DNA of 64,000 nt, from assembly GCF_004322855.1 (NCBI RefSeq), contig NZ_CP036402.1, positions 3,224,001 through 3,288,000 of the forward strand, written 5' to 3'. Below, one piece after another: positions 25,165-36,700 of this stretch (within the stretch, counting starts at the first letter, position 1; every line of letters begins with the position of its first letter). This DNA is from Egibacter rhizosphaerae (GTDB lineage Bacteria > Actinomycetota > Nitriliruptoria > Euzebyales > Egibacteraceae). Below the pieces are notes generated by a model. The model did not search any database. It saw only the letters and a program-made list of their open reading frames with translations, and was not told where the DNA came from. The position numbers and the translations under genes are program-made.

Positions 25165-28100
25165 TTGTCATACCCACGCCTGGCTGCTCGTGCGTTGCTG
25201 CCGCGTCGCGCGCTCGCCGTCCTGCTCGTCCTGGTCCTCGTCGCCAGCCTTGTCGCGGTCCCGCCGTCCACGCCCGCGACTGCCGCGGACACCGTCGGCG
25301 TCACCTTCGGACTCGAGGGAGCCGGAGGCGGCAACGAGGGTGGCTCCGGTGGTTGGGCCGCAGGTACCGCCGAGCTCGACATCGGCGACGAGTTCACCGT
25401 CGTGGTCGGTGGCGCCGGTGACCAGCAGGCCCAGAGTCCTGGTGATAGCGGCTTCAACGGCGGCGGAGATGCGAGGCTGCAGGGCGACTATGCGGGCGGG
25501 CCGATCGGCACAGGCGGCGGCGCGACCGACGTGCGCCTCGACGGCGACGGCCTAGACGAGCGCGTGCTTGTCGCCGGCGGCGGGGGAGGCGGCGCGAGCG
25601 ACTGGAACACCAGCGCCAGCGGCGGGGACGGGGGCGGCGAGGAAGGAGAGGGCGGCAGCGCCAGCTACGCCACGGGTGGCGGCGGCACCCAGGGGGACGG
25701 CGGCGAGGGAGAGGCCAGCTGCGGCGAGTACTGCCCCGATGGTCCGCCCGACGGCGTGTTCGACGACGGCGACCCTGGCCAGGGGGGCGACGTCGACGTG
25801 CAGACCGGTGGCAGCTACGCCGCCGGCGGCGGGGGTGGCTGGCACGGCGGCGGGGGCGCCGGCGAGCAGTACCCCAGCGACGACTACGGCGTCGCCGGCG
25901 GGGGTGGCTCCGGGCACATCGATGACGACGTGATCTCTGACGGGAGCATGGAGACTGGCGGCGGTGCCGGCGCGGCGAGCGACGGCAGCGCGACGGTGAC
26001 GCTCGTCTACCCCGGCGGGGCCGAGCAGACCGAGACGTTCGGGCAAGGCGAGCACACGGTCGCCCTGGGGGAGGCCCCGGACGCTCCCACAATCGACGAC
26101 GCGGGTCTCGGCGAGGTCACCACCGACGAGGCGACGATCGACGTGGCGTGGACCGAGCCCAGTGACACCGGCGACGAGGGCGTGACCAGCTACCGCGTCG
26201 AGATCCATCACGCCGGCGACGCTCCCGGTGACGCCGAGCCGCTCGCCGAGACCCAGCCCGACGAGGACGCGGACTCGGCGTCGCTCACCGTCGAGGAGGC
26301 CGGGGAGCTGGAAGCCTTCGTGCGCGCCGAGAGCGGGATCGCGCCGGGCGACTGGGATAGCGCAGCGGTCGGTGACGTCGCCCTGTGCCCCACCGCGCCG
26401 GTCGACCCTGCCGTGGACGACGTCGCCTGGGACCAGGAGCAGCGCGAGGCGACGGTGAGCTGGGAGCCTCCCGAGTCCGACGGCGGCGACGACCTCCTCG
26501 AGTACGTGGTCACCAGCGGCGAGGCCAGCACGACCGTCGGTGCCGGCACACACGCGGCAACCGTTGCGGTGGCCGCAGGCGGCGACACCGTCGAGATCGA
26601 GGCGGTGAACGACGTGGTCACCGGTGAGGCAGCCGCGACGACGGTGGACGCGCTGGACGCTCCCGGCAGCGATCTCGACCCGATCGACGCGACCCCGGAG
26701 CCCACCGACGGCGCGGTCGATGTGCACCTCGACTGGTCCGAACCGAGCGACTGGGGCGACGGCGAAAGCGCGCCGGCCGGGCACTACCGGGTCGAGCGCG
26801 ACGGGCAGACGCTGGCCGACGACGTCGACGCGACCGCCACGACCGTGGAGATCGGCGAGACCGACCTCGGCGACACCCATCCAGTCGAGGTCTTCGCGGT
26901 CGGGATCCAGGGCGACGACGGCGCGGCCGTGCCCACTGACGCGTCGTTCGGCGGCGCCCCGGACGCGCCGACTGGGCTGGCGGTCACGGACGCACCGGCC
27001 TGGGACGTCGATGCGGACGCCTACACCGTCCCCCTCGCGTGGGACGCCTACGAGCCTCCGCAGGACCTGCCGACGGGCACCGAGCTGGTGGCTACCAGCG
27101 ACGGCGAGGAGGTGGCCCGCGCTGGCGAGGACGACACGGGGGCGACCGCGGTCCTGCCGAGCGATCCGCTGGAGAGCGAAGAGGTCGAGCTGCGCGCGGT
27201 CAACCCGTCGGCCGAGAGCGCCCCGGCGACGGCGCACCTGTCCGACCCCGACGCGCCCGAGGCCCCCGACGTCGTCGTCACCGACCAGGAGGTCGTCGAC
27301 GATGGCGAGCAGGTGCAGGCCACCGTCGAGCTGTCCTGGGACGGTCAGCAGGCGCCCGTCGACGCCTTGGAGGTCGTCGACAGCGACGACGGAGCCGTGC
27401 TCGCCGTGCACGACGACCCGGCCGGCGACGCGGGAGAGGCCGGCCTGGTCACCGCGACCCTGACCGCCGACGCGACCGCCTTCCGGGACGCGCAGCTGGC
27501 CGACCGTCCCGCGGTCGAGGTCCGGCTGGTCGCCACCGGCGCGGTCGAGGGGGCTGTCGCGGTGGTGCAGGCACAGGAGCTCGAGGGGCCCGACATCGTC
27601 GCGGAGATCGATCGAACCGCCTCGCAGCTGGTGGTCGACGCCGCCGCCACCAGCGCCGTGATCCTCGACGAGGTGACGGTCGTTGGTGAAGCGCTCGACG
27701 GGGACGCCACGATCGACGAGGTCGCCACGGACCCGGGGGACGAGGCGGTCTTCGACCTCGCCGGAGAGGGGGCGCTGTGGGAGCTCGAGGTGACCGTGGA
27801 GACCGCGGCGGGACAGACGACCTCCACCACGGTGGTGGGGCTGACGGGAACGCCACCCGAACCCGAGATCGAGGCCGCGGTGAACGAGCCGGCCTCGCCG
27901 CGGTACCACGTCACCGTCGACGCGCCGACCCACTACTACGCCGATGCGGTCGCCGACGCCGTTGACCCCGTGGCGGTGCTCGTGACCCTGGAGCATCCCG
28001 ACGACGAGGACCCGGTCGACGAAGCGGTCCTCGACGCGGTCGAGGCGCCGGAGACCGTGGCACTGGACACCGGCGAGGTCGATCCCGAGCAGCTGGAGGC

Positions 28101-30684
28101 ACAGGCGGTCGCGGTCTGGACCGACCCCGCCGCCGGCGACACGGTCGACAGCGAGCCCGCCGGCACCAACGTGGTCGAGCGGTCGGCGAATGTCGGGCCC
28201 ACCATCGAGGTCAACGCCGACGGTGACGAGCCCCGCGCCGACGTGCCCGCAGCTGCGGGCTGCTGGACCGGCGCGGAGACCTCGGACGGCCAGCCCGAGT
28301 GCACCTTGCGCGCGGCCATCGAATTCGCCAACGCCACCGCCGACGCCGACCTCGATCCGGTGCAGGAGATCGTCTTGCCGGCCGGGGCAACCATCGTCCC
28401 CGACGAGGCGCTCGAGCTCGACGTGGAACAGGAGGTCACGGTCACCGGCGACGAGCGCGACGTGGCGGAGGTCGTCCTCGCCGACGGCGACCTCACGGCG
28501 GCCGCGGGGGTCACCCTCGACCGGCTCGACGTCACCGACGGCGTGATCACCAGCGGCGGTGCGGTCGCCACGACCGGCGTCGTGCTCACCAACACGCACC
28601 TCATGGCCGACGAGGACCTCACCCTCGAGCGCTCGAGCGCCACCGACGGGTCAGTGACGGGCACCCACGTGGACCTGACCGGCTCGGCGGTCGTGGATGC
28701 GGACGTCTCTGCCGAACGGGTGACCGTGGCCGCGAGCACGGTGCGCGGGGGAGCCGTGCACGCCGAGCAGACCATCGTGTCCGGGACGACGTTGGACGGG
28801 TGGGAACTGCCCGACGATCCCAACGCGACCGTCGCGATTGCCGGGTCCATCGTCGCGTTGACCGGATGCGGCGCCGCGGAGGTGACCGACGAGGGCGGCA
28901 ACGCGCGGTTGGGCGGCAACTGCGCTGACGGTCTCGACGGACCCACCGTGGACATTGGCAACCTCGTGCCCGTCGATGCGGAGGCCAACGCCGCTGACGG
29001 CCTGTTCCGCCGTGGCGAGGCGCTGGCCCCGGACCCCGACGCCGTTGACCACGGCTCGTTCGACGACCTGTTCGACCGAGCCGACAGCGAAACGTGCCCG
29101 AACCGCGACCAGCTCGGGAACCCACCGGCGGGATGGGACTGTGACAGCGGCGCGGTGGAAACCGGTCTCGCCGACCGCGGACAGGACGCCGGCACCGTCG
29201 AGGTGACCGTCCTCGATCCGTCGGGAGAGTCCGCGGACGGCGCCTCGGTCACCTTCACCGACACGGGGTCGGGTGACCACCGCGTCACGCACCATGCGGA
29301 GCCGGGGGCTGACCACCCGCTCATCTCGACGCTGTCGGTCGCGCCGGCGTCGGTGCCTCCCTCGGTGACCGCGGAGCTGCCTCCCGGGGAAGTGGATCTG
29401 CGCCTCCAGGCCGATGGCCTGGCCTCGTCCCGCGACAGCGCCGTGGTGCCCAGTGGCGGTGGAACGACGAGCACTGAGGCGCAGCTCTCGCGCCCCACCC
29501 GCCCGAGCCCGACCGAGTTGCAGGTGACAGTCACCGACGCCGGGGAGGCACTCGTCGCGGGCGCGGAGGTCGTCGTCGATGACGGGGCGCTGGCCGGGAC
29601 GACCGACGAGGAAGGGCTCGTGGCCTGGTCGAGCAGCGATGAGGACGTGCCGACCGGCGACGTTGTCGAGATCGCGGTCACCGCGGACGGCCACCGGGAC
29701 GCGACCGTGACCGAGGCCGTCGAGGCTCGGGCGACCACCGCGGTCGAGGTCGCGTTGGATCCCGCCGGCACGGAGCGGATCGCCGGGGGCGACCGTGTGG
29801 AGACCGCTGCCGAGGTCGCACTGGAAGCGCATCCCGACGGGTCCGATACCGCGGTGGTGGCCACCGGCGCCGAGCCGGCCGATAGCCTCGCAGCAGGTCC
29901 GCTCGCCGCCGCAGCCGATGCCCCGTTGCTGCTCACTCGCGGCGACGAGCTGCCGGCGGCCACGAGCGAGGCCCTCGAGGCGCTGGGGGTCACGCAGGTC
30001 CTGGTCGTCGGCGGTCCCGACGCCGTGGCGGGCAGCGTCGAGGCTGCCCTGGGTGGGGGCGGCGTGACCGTCGATCGGATCGCGGGACAGGACCGGTTCG
30101 ACACCGCGGCGCGGGTCGCCGAGGAGGTCACGGCCCGCGGTGGCGCCACCGGTCGGGCGCTGCTCGCGGCGAGCGACCCGGCCGCACCCGAGCGTGGGTG
30201 GCCCGATGCCCTCGCGGCAGCGAGCTACGCCGGGATCGACGCGACGCCGATCCTGCTGACCAGGGCCGATGACGTGCCGGACGCGACCCGGGAGGCAGCC
30301 GATGGCCGCACGGTCGAGGTCGTCGGCGGCCCGACCGTCGTTTCCGATGACGCGACCGCGGGGCTGGATGTGGCTCGCCGCTTGGCCGGCGCCGACCGGT
30401 GGGGGACCACCGTGGCGGTGCTGGACGCAGCCATCGCGGTCGGGGCGGACCCCGACCAGGCGTGGATCGCCACCGGACGCGACTGGCCCGACGGGCTCAC
30501 CGCCGGTGCGGCAGCCGCGGCCACCGGCGGGGTGCTCGTGCTCGTGGACGGTGGCGATCTCGATGCCTCGGCGGCCACCCGCGAGTGGCTGACCGACCAC
30601 GCTCCCGACCGGCTGCGCATCACCGGGGGCAGCGAGATCGTCACCCCGACCGTCGTCGAGGCGTTGTCCGGTCGTGAGCCCTGA
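25165..30684 (+). CDS. large surface protein: glycine-rich, FN3-like, CSLREP-like, CW_binding_2
   Basis: 1839 aa. TTG at 25165 follows CGGAGG with 7-bp spacing and opens a signal peptide (ALAVLLVLVLVASLVAVPPSTPATAA). Residues ~45-290 are glycine-rich, of the type seen in glycine-rich surface proteins. About eight fibronectin-III-like repeats follow (APTIDDAGLGEVTTDEATIDVAWTEP style, ~300-1000). A CSLREP-like motif ECTLRAAIEFANA (~1045) precedes a beta-helix-like region. Two carboxypeptidase-regulatory-like modules (~1350-1530) and three C-terminal CW_binding_2 repeats (~1540-1839) complete it. It is probably an adhesin or matrix protein. Confidence 0.85.
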   Translation: MSYPRLAARALLPRRALAVLLVLVLVASLVAVPPSTPATAADTVGVTFGLEGAGGGNEGGSGGWAAGTAELDIGDEFTVVVGGAGDQQAQSPGDSGFNGGGDARLQGDYAGGPIGTGGGATDVRLDGDGLDERVLVAGGGGGGASDWNTSASGGDGGGEEGEGGSASYATGGGGTQGDGGEGEASCGEYCPDGPPDGVFDDGDPGQGGDVDVQTGGSYAAGGGGGWHGGGGAGEQYPSDDYGVAGGGGSGHIDDDVISDGSMETGGGAGAASDGSATVTLVYPGGAEQTETFGQGEHTVALGEAPDAPTIDDAGLGEVTTDEATIDVAWTEPSDTGDEGVTSYRVEIHHAGDAPGDAEPLAETQPDEDADSASLTVEEAGELEAFVRAESGIAPGDWDSAAVGDVALCPTAPVDPAVDDVAWDQEQREATVSWEPPESDGGDDLLEYVVTSGEASTTVGAGTHAATVAVAAGGDTVEIEAVNDVVTGEAAATTVDALDAPGSDLDPIDATPEPTDGAVDVHLDWSEPSDWGDGESAPAGHYRVERDGQTLADDVDATATTVEIGETDLGDTHPVEVFAVGIQGDDGAAVPTDASFGGAPDAPTGLAVTDAPAWDVDADAYTVPLAWDAYEPPQDLPTGTELVATSDGEEVARAGEDDTGATAVLPSDPLESEEVELRAVNPSAESAPATAHLSDPDAPEAPDVVVTDQEVVDDGEQVQATVELSWDGQQAPVDALEVVDSDDGAVLAVHDDPAGDAGEAGLVTATLTADATAFRDAQLADRPAVEVRLVATGAVEGAVAVVQAQELEGPDIVAEIDRTASQLVVDAAATSAVILDEVTVVGEALDGDATIDEVATDPGDEAVFDLAGEGALWELEVTVETAAGQTTSTTVVGLTGTPPEPEIEAAVNEPASPRYHVTVDAPTHYYADAVADAVDPVAVLVTLEHPDDEDPVDEAVLDAVEAPETVALDTGEVDPEQLEAQAVAVWTDPAAGDTVDSEPAGTNVVERSANVGPTIEVNADGDEPRADVPAAAGCWTGAETSDGQPECTLRAAIEFANATADADLDPVQEIVLPAGATIVPDEALELDVEQEVTVTGDERDVAEVVLADGDLTAAAGVTLDRLDVTDGVITSGGAVATTGVVLTNTHLMADEDLTLERSSATDGSVTGTHVDLTGSAVVDADVSAERVTVAASTVRGGAVHAEQTIVSGTTLDGWELPDDPNATVAIAGSIVALTGCGAAEVTDEGGNARLGGNCADGLDGPTVDIGNLVPVDAEANAADGLFRRGEALAPDPDAVDHGSFDDLFDRADSETCPNRDQLGNPPAGWDCDSGAVETGLADRGQDAGTVEVTVLDPSGESADGASVTFTDTGSGDHRVTHHAEPGADHPLISTLSVAPASVPPSVTAELPPGEVDLRLQADGLASSRDSAVVPSGGGTTSTEAQLSRPTRPSPTELQVTVTDAGEALVAGAEVVVDDGALAGTTDEEGLVAWSSSDEDVPTGDVVEIAVTADGHRDATVTEAVEARATTAVEVALDPAGTERIAGGDRVETAAEVALEAHPDGSDTAVVATGAEPADSLAAGPLAAAADAPLLLTRGDELPAATSEALEALGVTQVLVVGGPDAVAGSVEAALGGGGVTVDRIAGQDRFDTAARVAEEVTARGGATGRALLAASDPAAPERGWPDALAAASYAGIDATPILLTRADDVPDATREAADGRTVEVVGGPTVVSDDATAGLDVARRLAGADRWGTTVAVLDAAIAVGADPDQAWIATGRDWPDGLTAGAAAAATGGVLVLVDGGDLDASAATREWLTDHAPDRLRITGGSEIVTPTVVEALSGREP

Positions 30685-30717
30685 GGGACGTGACCAGACA
30701 TGCCGGGACTTGATGGT

Positions 30718-30736
30718 CAGGGCAGCCGCGGCCCTG
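30718..30736. terminator. weak hairpin between convergent surface-protein genes
   Basis: CAGGGC/AGCCGCG/GCCCTG forms a 6-bp stem in the 60-bp gap between two convergent large genes. No T-tract is present, so a bidirectional terminator is only a suggestion. Confidence 0.3.
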
Positions 30737-30744
30737 GCCGTCGG

Positions 30745-33700
30745 CTAACGGACGGGGGAGGCGTCGAGGCGTCGTCGCTCCACGATCTCCTCGAGCGCGT
30801 CGACGGTCTCTGACGCGACGGCCGCCTTGCCGCCGAGCACCGTCACGGCGTCGAGCGGCCATCCCGCGACGGCGTCGCGGACGGCGGCAGGCGGCGCGCC
30901 GTCGGGTTCGACGAGCAGCACCGGCGCGCCGATGGCTGCGGCCGCCGGCACCCCGGCCAGCGCGTCGGCAAATACCCGGCCGGTGGTGACGAAGGCCTCG
31001 GTGGACTCATCGAGGGCGTCGGCGATCTCGACGGCGGTCTCGAACCGGTCGTCCCCCGCTCGGCGGTCGACCTCCCCGGGCACGACGAGCTCGACCTCCT
31101 CAATGACGTCGGGATCCACCGCGGACGGGCCGCCGAGCACGGTCACCGTTTCGACCTCGAGCGACTCGAGCGCCTCGACGGTGGCTTCGGGCAGCGCGTC
31201 CGGCTCGACGAGCAGCACCGGAGCCCCCTCCACGGCCGCGGGCACGCCACCGGCGAGGGCGTCGGCGAACTCCCGGCCCGTGGCGATGTAGGCGTGTTCC
31301 GCGGTCTCCTCGAACGTCGTCGTGGCGATCTCGGCAGCGGTCTCGAACCGATCCGCGCCGGCGACGCGCTCGACCTCGGCTTCGGCCTCCAGTTCGTCGG
31401 TGACGTCGCCGCTCACCGCTTGCTCTCCGCCCAGCACGGCGATGCGGTCGGGCGCGAGGTCGTCGATGGCGTCCACGGTCGCTTCGGGCAGCCGGTCCGG
31501 TCGGGTGAGCAGGACCGGCGCACGGTCGGCGTGGGCCGCCGGCCCGCCAGTGAGGGCGTCGGCGAACTCCTCGCCCGTGGCGACGTAGACGGTGTCGGTG
31601 CTGCCCTCGTACGCGTCTCGGGCGATGGTCGCTGCGGTCTCGTAGCGATCGTCACCCGATAGGCGGGAGACCGTGAGTTGCCCGAGGTCCGTCTCGGGTT
31701 CCCCCTCGGGGTCCTCCTCGGGCTCCGGGTCGTCGTCCGGCCCGGGGGGCGGGCTCGGCCCCGGCGAGGACTCCGGCTCCTCGGCCTCGACCTCGACGAT
31801 GGCGTCCCGGGTGAGCCCATGACGGCCCTCGACCTCGACGCTGCTCGACGTCACACCCTCGTAGAGCCCTTCCTCGTCGGAGAGGACGGCCACGTACGTT
31901 TCCTCCTCGACGTCGGGGAACACCGCGACCCCATCGACCCCGGTCACGGTTCGCGCGACGACGTCCTGGTCGTCGCGCAGCTCCGCGTCCACGAAGGGCA
32001 GAGGGTCGCCCTCGCCGTCCACCACGCGAACGGCCGTGAAGGGTGCCGGCTCGACGACGAGATCTACCGAGTTGGTCGCGGGGACCTCCACGGTCGTGGA
32101 GCTCTCCGCCCAGCCAGGTGCCGAGGTCGTGACCTCGTACGTGCCGGCGACCACGCCGTTGAATGTCAAATCGCCGTCGGCATCCACGCCGGCCCGGCCA
32201 GCTGCCGTGTCCGTCGCGGTATCACGCAGGCTCACCTGTAGCCCGGTGGGTGCCTGTCCGTCAGGGTCTTCGACGGAGACGTGCAACTCGTGGGTGGGCT
32301 CGCCCGCGATCTCGCCCAGGTCCAGCGTCTCGCCTGCCTCCAGCTCGAATCGCTCGGCCGACGCCAGCTCGGGACCGCCAAGCCAGCCCCCGGTCTGTCC
32401 GGGAACGAGCGGGTTCGAGAACACGCGGTACTGCCCGGGGGCCAGCCCCTCGACGACGAACGAGCCGTCGGATTCGACCGGTGCGAGGTCCACGCCGTCT
32501 GCGTCGTCGAGCACGACGACCTCGCCACCGTCCAGCGGAGCTCCACCGGGATCGGTCAGGGTGCCGGCGATCTCGGCCGGGCCACCCGTCAGTGCCTGCG
32601 GCCGGAGCAGGCCCTGACGTGGGGCGGTGTCGAGTTCCACTGGTGCCGTGCCACCCGCCGGACCCAGTCGGTCGCGAATGAGGCTGCGTACCGGCATCCA
32701 GTCGGTGGGCCGCTCGGGGGTTCCGCCGTCGAGCAGGACGTGGTGGGCGTCGAGCCCGTGGCCAGAAACGGTGTGCGTGCTGCCTTCGACATGCGGGTGC
32801 ACGTGGTCGGCTACGGTTACATCGGGCGGCATACACGAGTCCTGCGGGGTGCCCAACGTGTTCACCCGAGTCGCTGAATCCCCGATGCGCCCGAGGTCGC
32901 GCTCGACGACGGGCTTCTCGACCTTGGCCAGCGGATCGGCGACGCGCTCGGCGTTCGCGCGTACCTGGACGGTCTGCCGATCGAGCTCGTCGAAGGCCCG
33001 GTCGACCCACCACTGATTGAAGCTCGTCAGGCACGACACGACGTCGATCTCCTGGACGGTCGTGGCGGGGTACACCGCGCCGTTGACGGTGATGACCGAG
33101 CCGACGAGATCCTCGAAGCGTTCGCACGGGTACCCGTCCGGGGTCGTCTCGCCCTCACAGTCGTCCGCCCGGCTCGCGGCCGCCGAGGCGATGTTCAGGA
33201 CCTGGCGGCCACCGAGCGAATGGCCGACGAAGTGGAAGCGCAGCCATTCGCCGTGCGCCTCGTACCAGGCGCGGTCGTACTCGATGAGGGCGTCGAGGTA
33301 CTCCTCACCCGTGCTCCTGATGGCACCGCCGATCCACTCCGAGGGGTCGACCATGTCGAGTAGCCTCGCCGCCTCGCTTGCGGTGCGCTGGAGCTCAGAG
33401 ACGGTGTCCCGGCGACTGTAGGGCACGGGCTCGAAGATCGGGCCCTCGTCGGTTTGGCGGACGTTCGCGCCGTTGTAGGAGAACTCGAGGATGGTGCGGT
33501 TCGGCTCCTCGTACGGTCCCGCTCCGAGGTGGCCGAGCTCGTAGCCGAACTCGGTGAGTTGCCCGACGACACTCTCGAAGTGGGTGTCGTTGGGACGCCC
33601 GAAACGCTCGCGCCAGCGCTCGTCGCCTTCCTCCACCCGGGAGAACAGGCCAGCGGCGAGCACCACCACGTCCTCACCCGGGCAATCCGGGCGCAACGTC

Positions 33701-36700
33701 ACCGAGCCCCATTCCCCCCAAGTCCCCAGTTCGTCCTGCGCTCGCGCACGAACCTCGAGGCCCGCGTCGGGCAGATCATCGGCCTGGAAGGTGTCGAGCT
33801 GGACCGTGTCCGAGCGGCCGCTGAGGTCCCCGCTCTGTTCCTCCCACTCGGCGATCTCGATCTCGTAGCCGGTGAGGTCGAGGATCTCATCGCTGAACGC
33901 CGCCTCGAGTGTCGCCGACCCACCGCACAGGTGGCGCTGCCCGTCGGTGAAGACCAGGCTCGCCGACGGCGAGGTGGGCGTGCTCGTCGCGCCGGCGCGG
34001 GACACGGGGTGGAAGAGCTCACGGTCCCCGTCGATCGATGTCGAAACGGCCCACTCGGACGCGCCCTTGTCCTCCTCCCTCGGGATCGCGACGACTCGTT
34101 CGCGGACCTCTTCACCGTCGATCCGCTCGTCGGGGAACTGGGTGTTGAGGTCTTCGGTCGAGTACAGCTCGTAGTCGTCGGCGCCCCGGACCTCGTCCCA
34201 GGCGAGGACGACGTGCTCGCGGCGGGAGAACGTCCGCAGGTCGTACGTCTCGGCAGGTGGACGCATGGGTTCCACCGTCGAGATGTCGGCATCTGGGATC
34301 TCGGAACCGGCCACCTCGCTCACGTACGACTCGTGCTCCACGATCTCGCCGCTCACGGCCGGCACGAGCGTCGCGGTCGGTGCCCACACCTGCTCGCCGG
34401 CCGGGATCGTGCCGAGCCGCAACTCGCGGGGCTGCCGCGGCTGGTAGACCGCGTTCTCGGTCTCCTCGAGCAGGGTGATCTGCGTGTTGTAGACGTCGAT
34501 GTCGGCGACGTTCTCGAAGCCGAGCCGCAGGCCCATCGGGTTGCGGGTCCAGACGGCCTCGTCGGGCTCCACGAGCAGTTGGAGCGCGTCGGCGCCCCAC
34601 ACGTGCAACGGCTCCTCGGCGCGGGCGACGACGTCGACCGTGGCCCCCAGCGGATCGAGCACCCCGGTCGCGGTCGCCTCGAGGTCGTAGTGACCCGAGG
34701 CGTCACCGCGCACGACCCAGTTGGCGGTGCGCTGCTCGCCCCCAGGGATGTCGCCCATCTCGACCGTCGACGACTGCCCGCCTGCGATCGGCGCGAGGCT
34801 CAGGCCTTCCGGCAGCGGCAGCCGCGCGGTCATGTCCTTGGCCTCGAAGCCCGCGGGCGCGAGGTTCAGGACGGTGAACTCGACGTCGAAGAACTCCTTG
34901 AGGAAGCGGCCCTCGATCGGGATGACGATGTAGGTCAGGTGGGGCTCGCGCGAGCTGCCGGGTTGGCCGCTGCCGGTGCTGCCGAACCGCATGACGTGCT
35001 GGTAGCCCCCGATGGTCCTCGAGCAGCGGTCCTGCTCGCACGTCCAGTCGGGGAGATCCCAGTCGAAAACCCCGCCGGCCCCGCCGAAGACCACGTTGCC
35101 GCCGACGTCGAACCCTCGGACGCGCAGGTTGATGTCGGCCTGCCAGACGTGCTGGTTCTCCGGGTCGTTCGGGTCGAGACCGTGCTCCTCGATCTCGCTC
35201 TCGTCGAGGCGCTCGGCGTCGACCTCGCCCTCGAGGGGCTCGCCCGCCTCGAGATCGATGGTGACCTCACCGCGGCCGTCGTCGGCGACCTCGGCCTCGG
35301 CGACGTCGGGCAGGAACTCGTCGGTGCCGGTGTAGACGACGACCTCCCCTGGCGGCAGCCCGCGCAGCACGGCCTCGCCGTCGTCGTCCGTGGTCGCGTT
35401 GCGTTGGGTGCCGTCGGCCTCCTCGACGACGACCGGAGCGCCCTCGAGCGCCTGCCCCTCGCCGAGCACCTCCACGACGAGCCCCTCGGGCGCGGGATCG
35501 AGGGCCTCGACGGTGATCTCGTCGGTGTCGACTCCGACGGCGGTCTCGACCGTGAGGACGACGTCGTATGTTCCGGGCTCGTCGAACGTGTGGGTGACGG
35601 TCTCCCCCTCGGCGGAGTGGCCGTCGCCGAACTCCCAGGCGTAGTCGGCGATGGTGGGGCCCGGCGTCGACGCCGAGCCATCGAGTGTGAGCTCGGCTCC
35701 GGCGTCGACTGCCCGGTCGTCACCCCCGCGAGCGACCAGCGAATCGGGGTCGGCGACCTCGACGGTCACGACGGTGCTCGCGGCGTTGCCGTCGTCGTCC
35801 TCGGCGGTCAGGCGCACGGGGTAGCTGCCCGCCTCCTCGAAGGTGTGGGTCACCTGCTCGGAATCCTGCCCCTCCGTGGGGTCGCTCCCGTCGCTGGTGT
35901 CGAGCACCCACGGGGCTTCCGCGGTGGAGCCCTCGATCGTGATGTCGAACTCGACCTCGTGGGGCGCCAACCCGCCGGTGGGGGAGGCCGTGAGGCTCGG
36001 CTCCGGGGGATCCGTGTCCACGGCCTCGACCGTCACCTCGACGGGGTCGCTCTCGCTCGGCTCGTACGCGCTGCTCCCGGCGTACTCGGCGACGAGCTCG
36101 TGGGTGCCGACCGCCAACTCGGTGGTCTCGACGCTGAGCGCGCCGCCATCGAGGTCGCCCGTCGCGACCGGTTCGTCCGGGACGGCGACGATCTCGAGCT
36201 CGCCCTCCGCGGTGCCGCCGCCGGGTGCATCGACCTCGACCACCGCGTCGAGGTCGATGGGGTCACCCTCCCCGACGGTGCGCGGCGTCGCGCTCAGGGT
36301 GGTCGCGGTAGCCGCGGGCTCGACGGTCAGTGTCCGGTCGTCCTCGCTGTCGACGAACTCGGCGGGACCCTCGTAGCGTGCGACCACCGTCGGGGTGCCC
36401 GGCGGGAGCTCCGACGTCGTCACGCTCGCCTCGCCTTGCGAGTCAACGTCCGCCTCACCGAGCGGGTCGGTCACGTTCGCGTCGACGCGCTCGAACGTGA
36501 CCGAACCCTCGGTGACGGCGGTGCGTTCCGCGCCGATGGCGGCGGTGAGCTCGACCTCCTCGCCGGTGACGGGCTCGATGGGCTCGACGGTCAGCTCCGT
36601 CTGGGTCGTAGCCGGGACGACGTCGATCGACGCGGTGTCGTCACTGGGGCCGGTGAGGTCGTCACCCGCGTACGCGGCCTCGATGTCGTGCTGACCGAGG

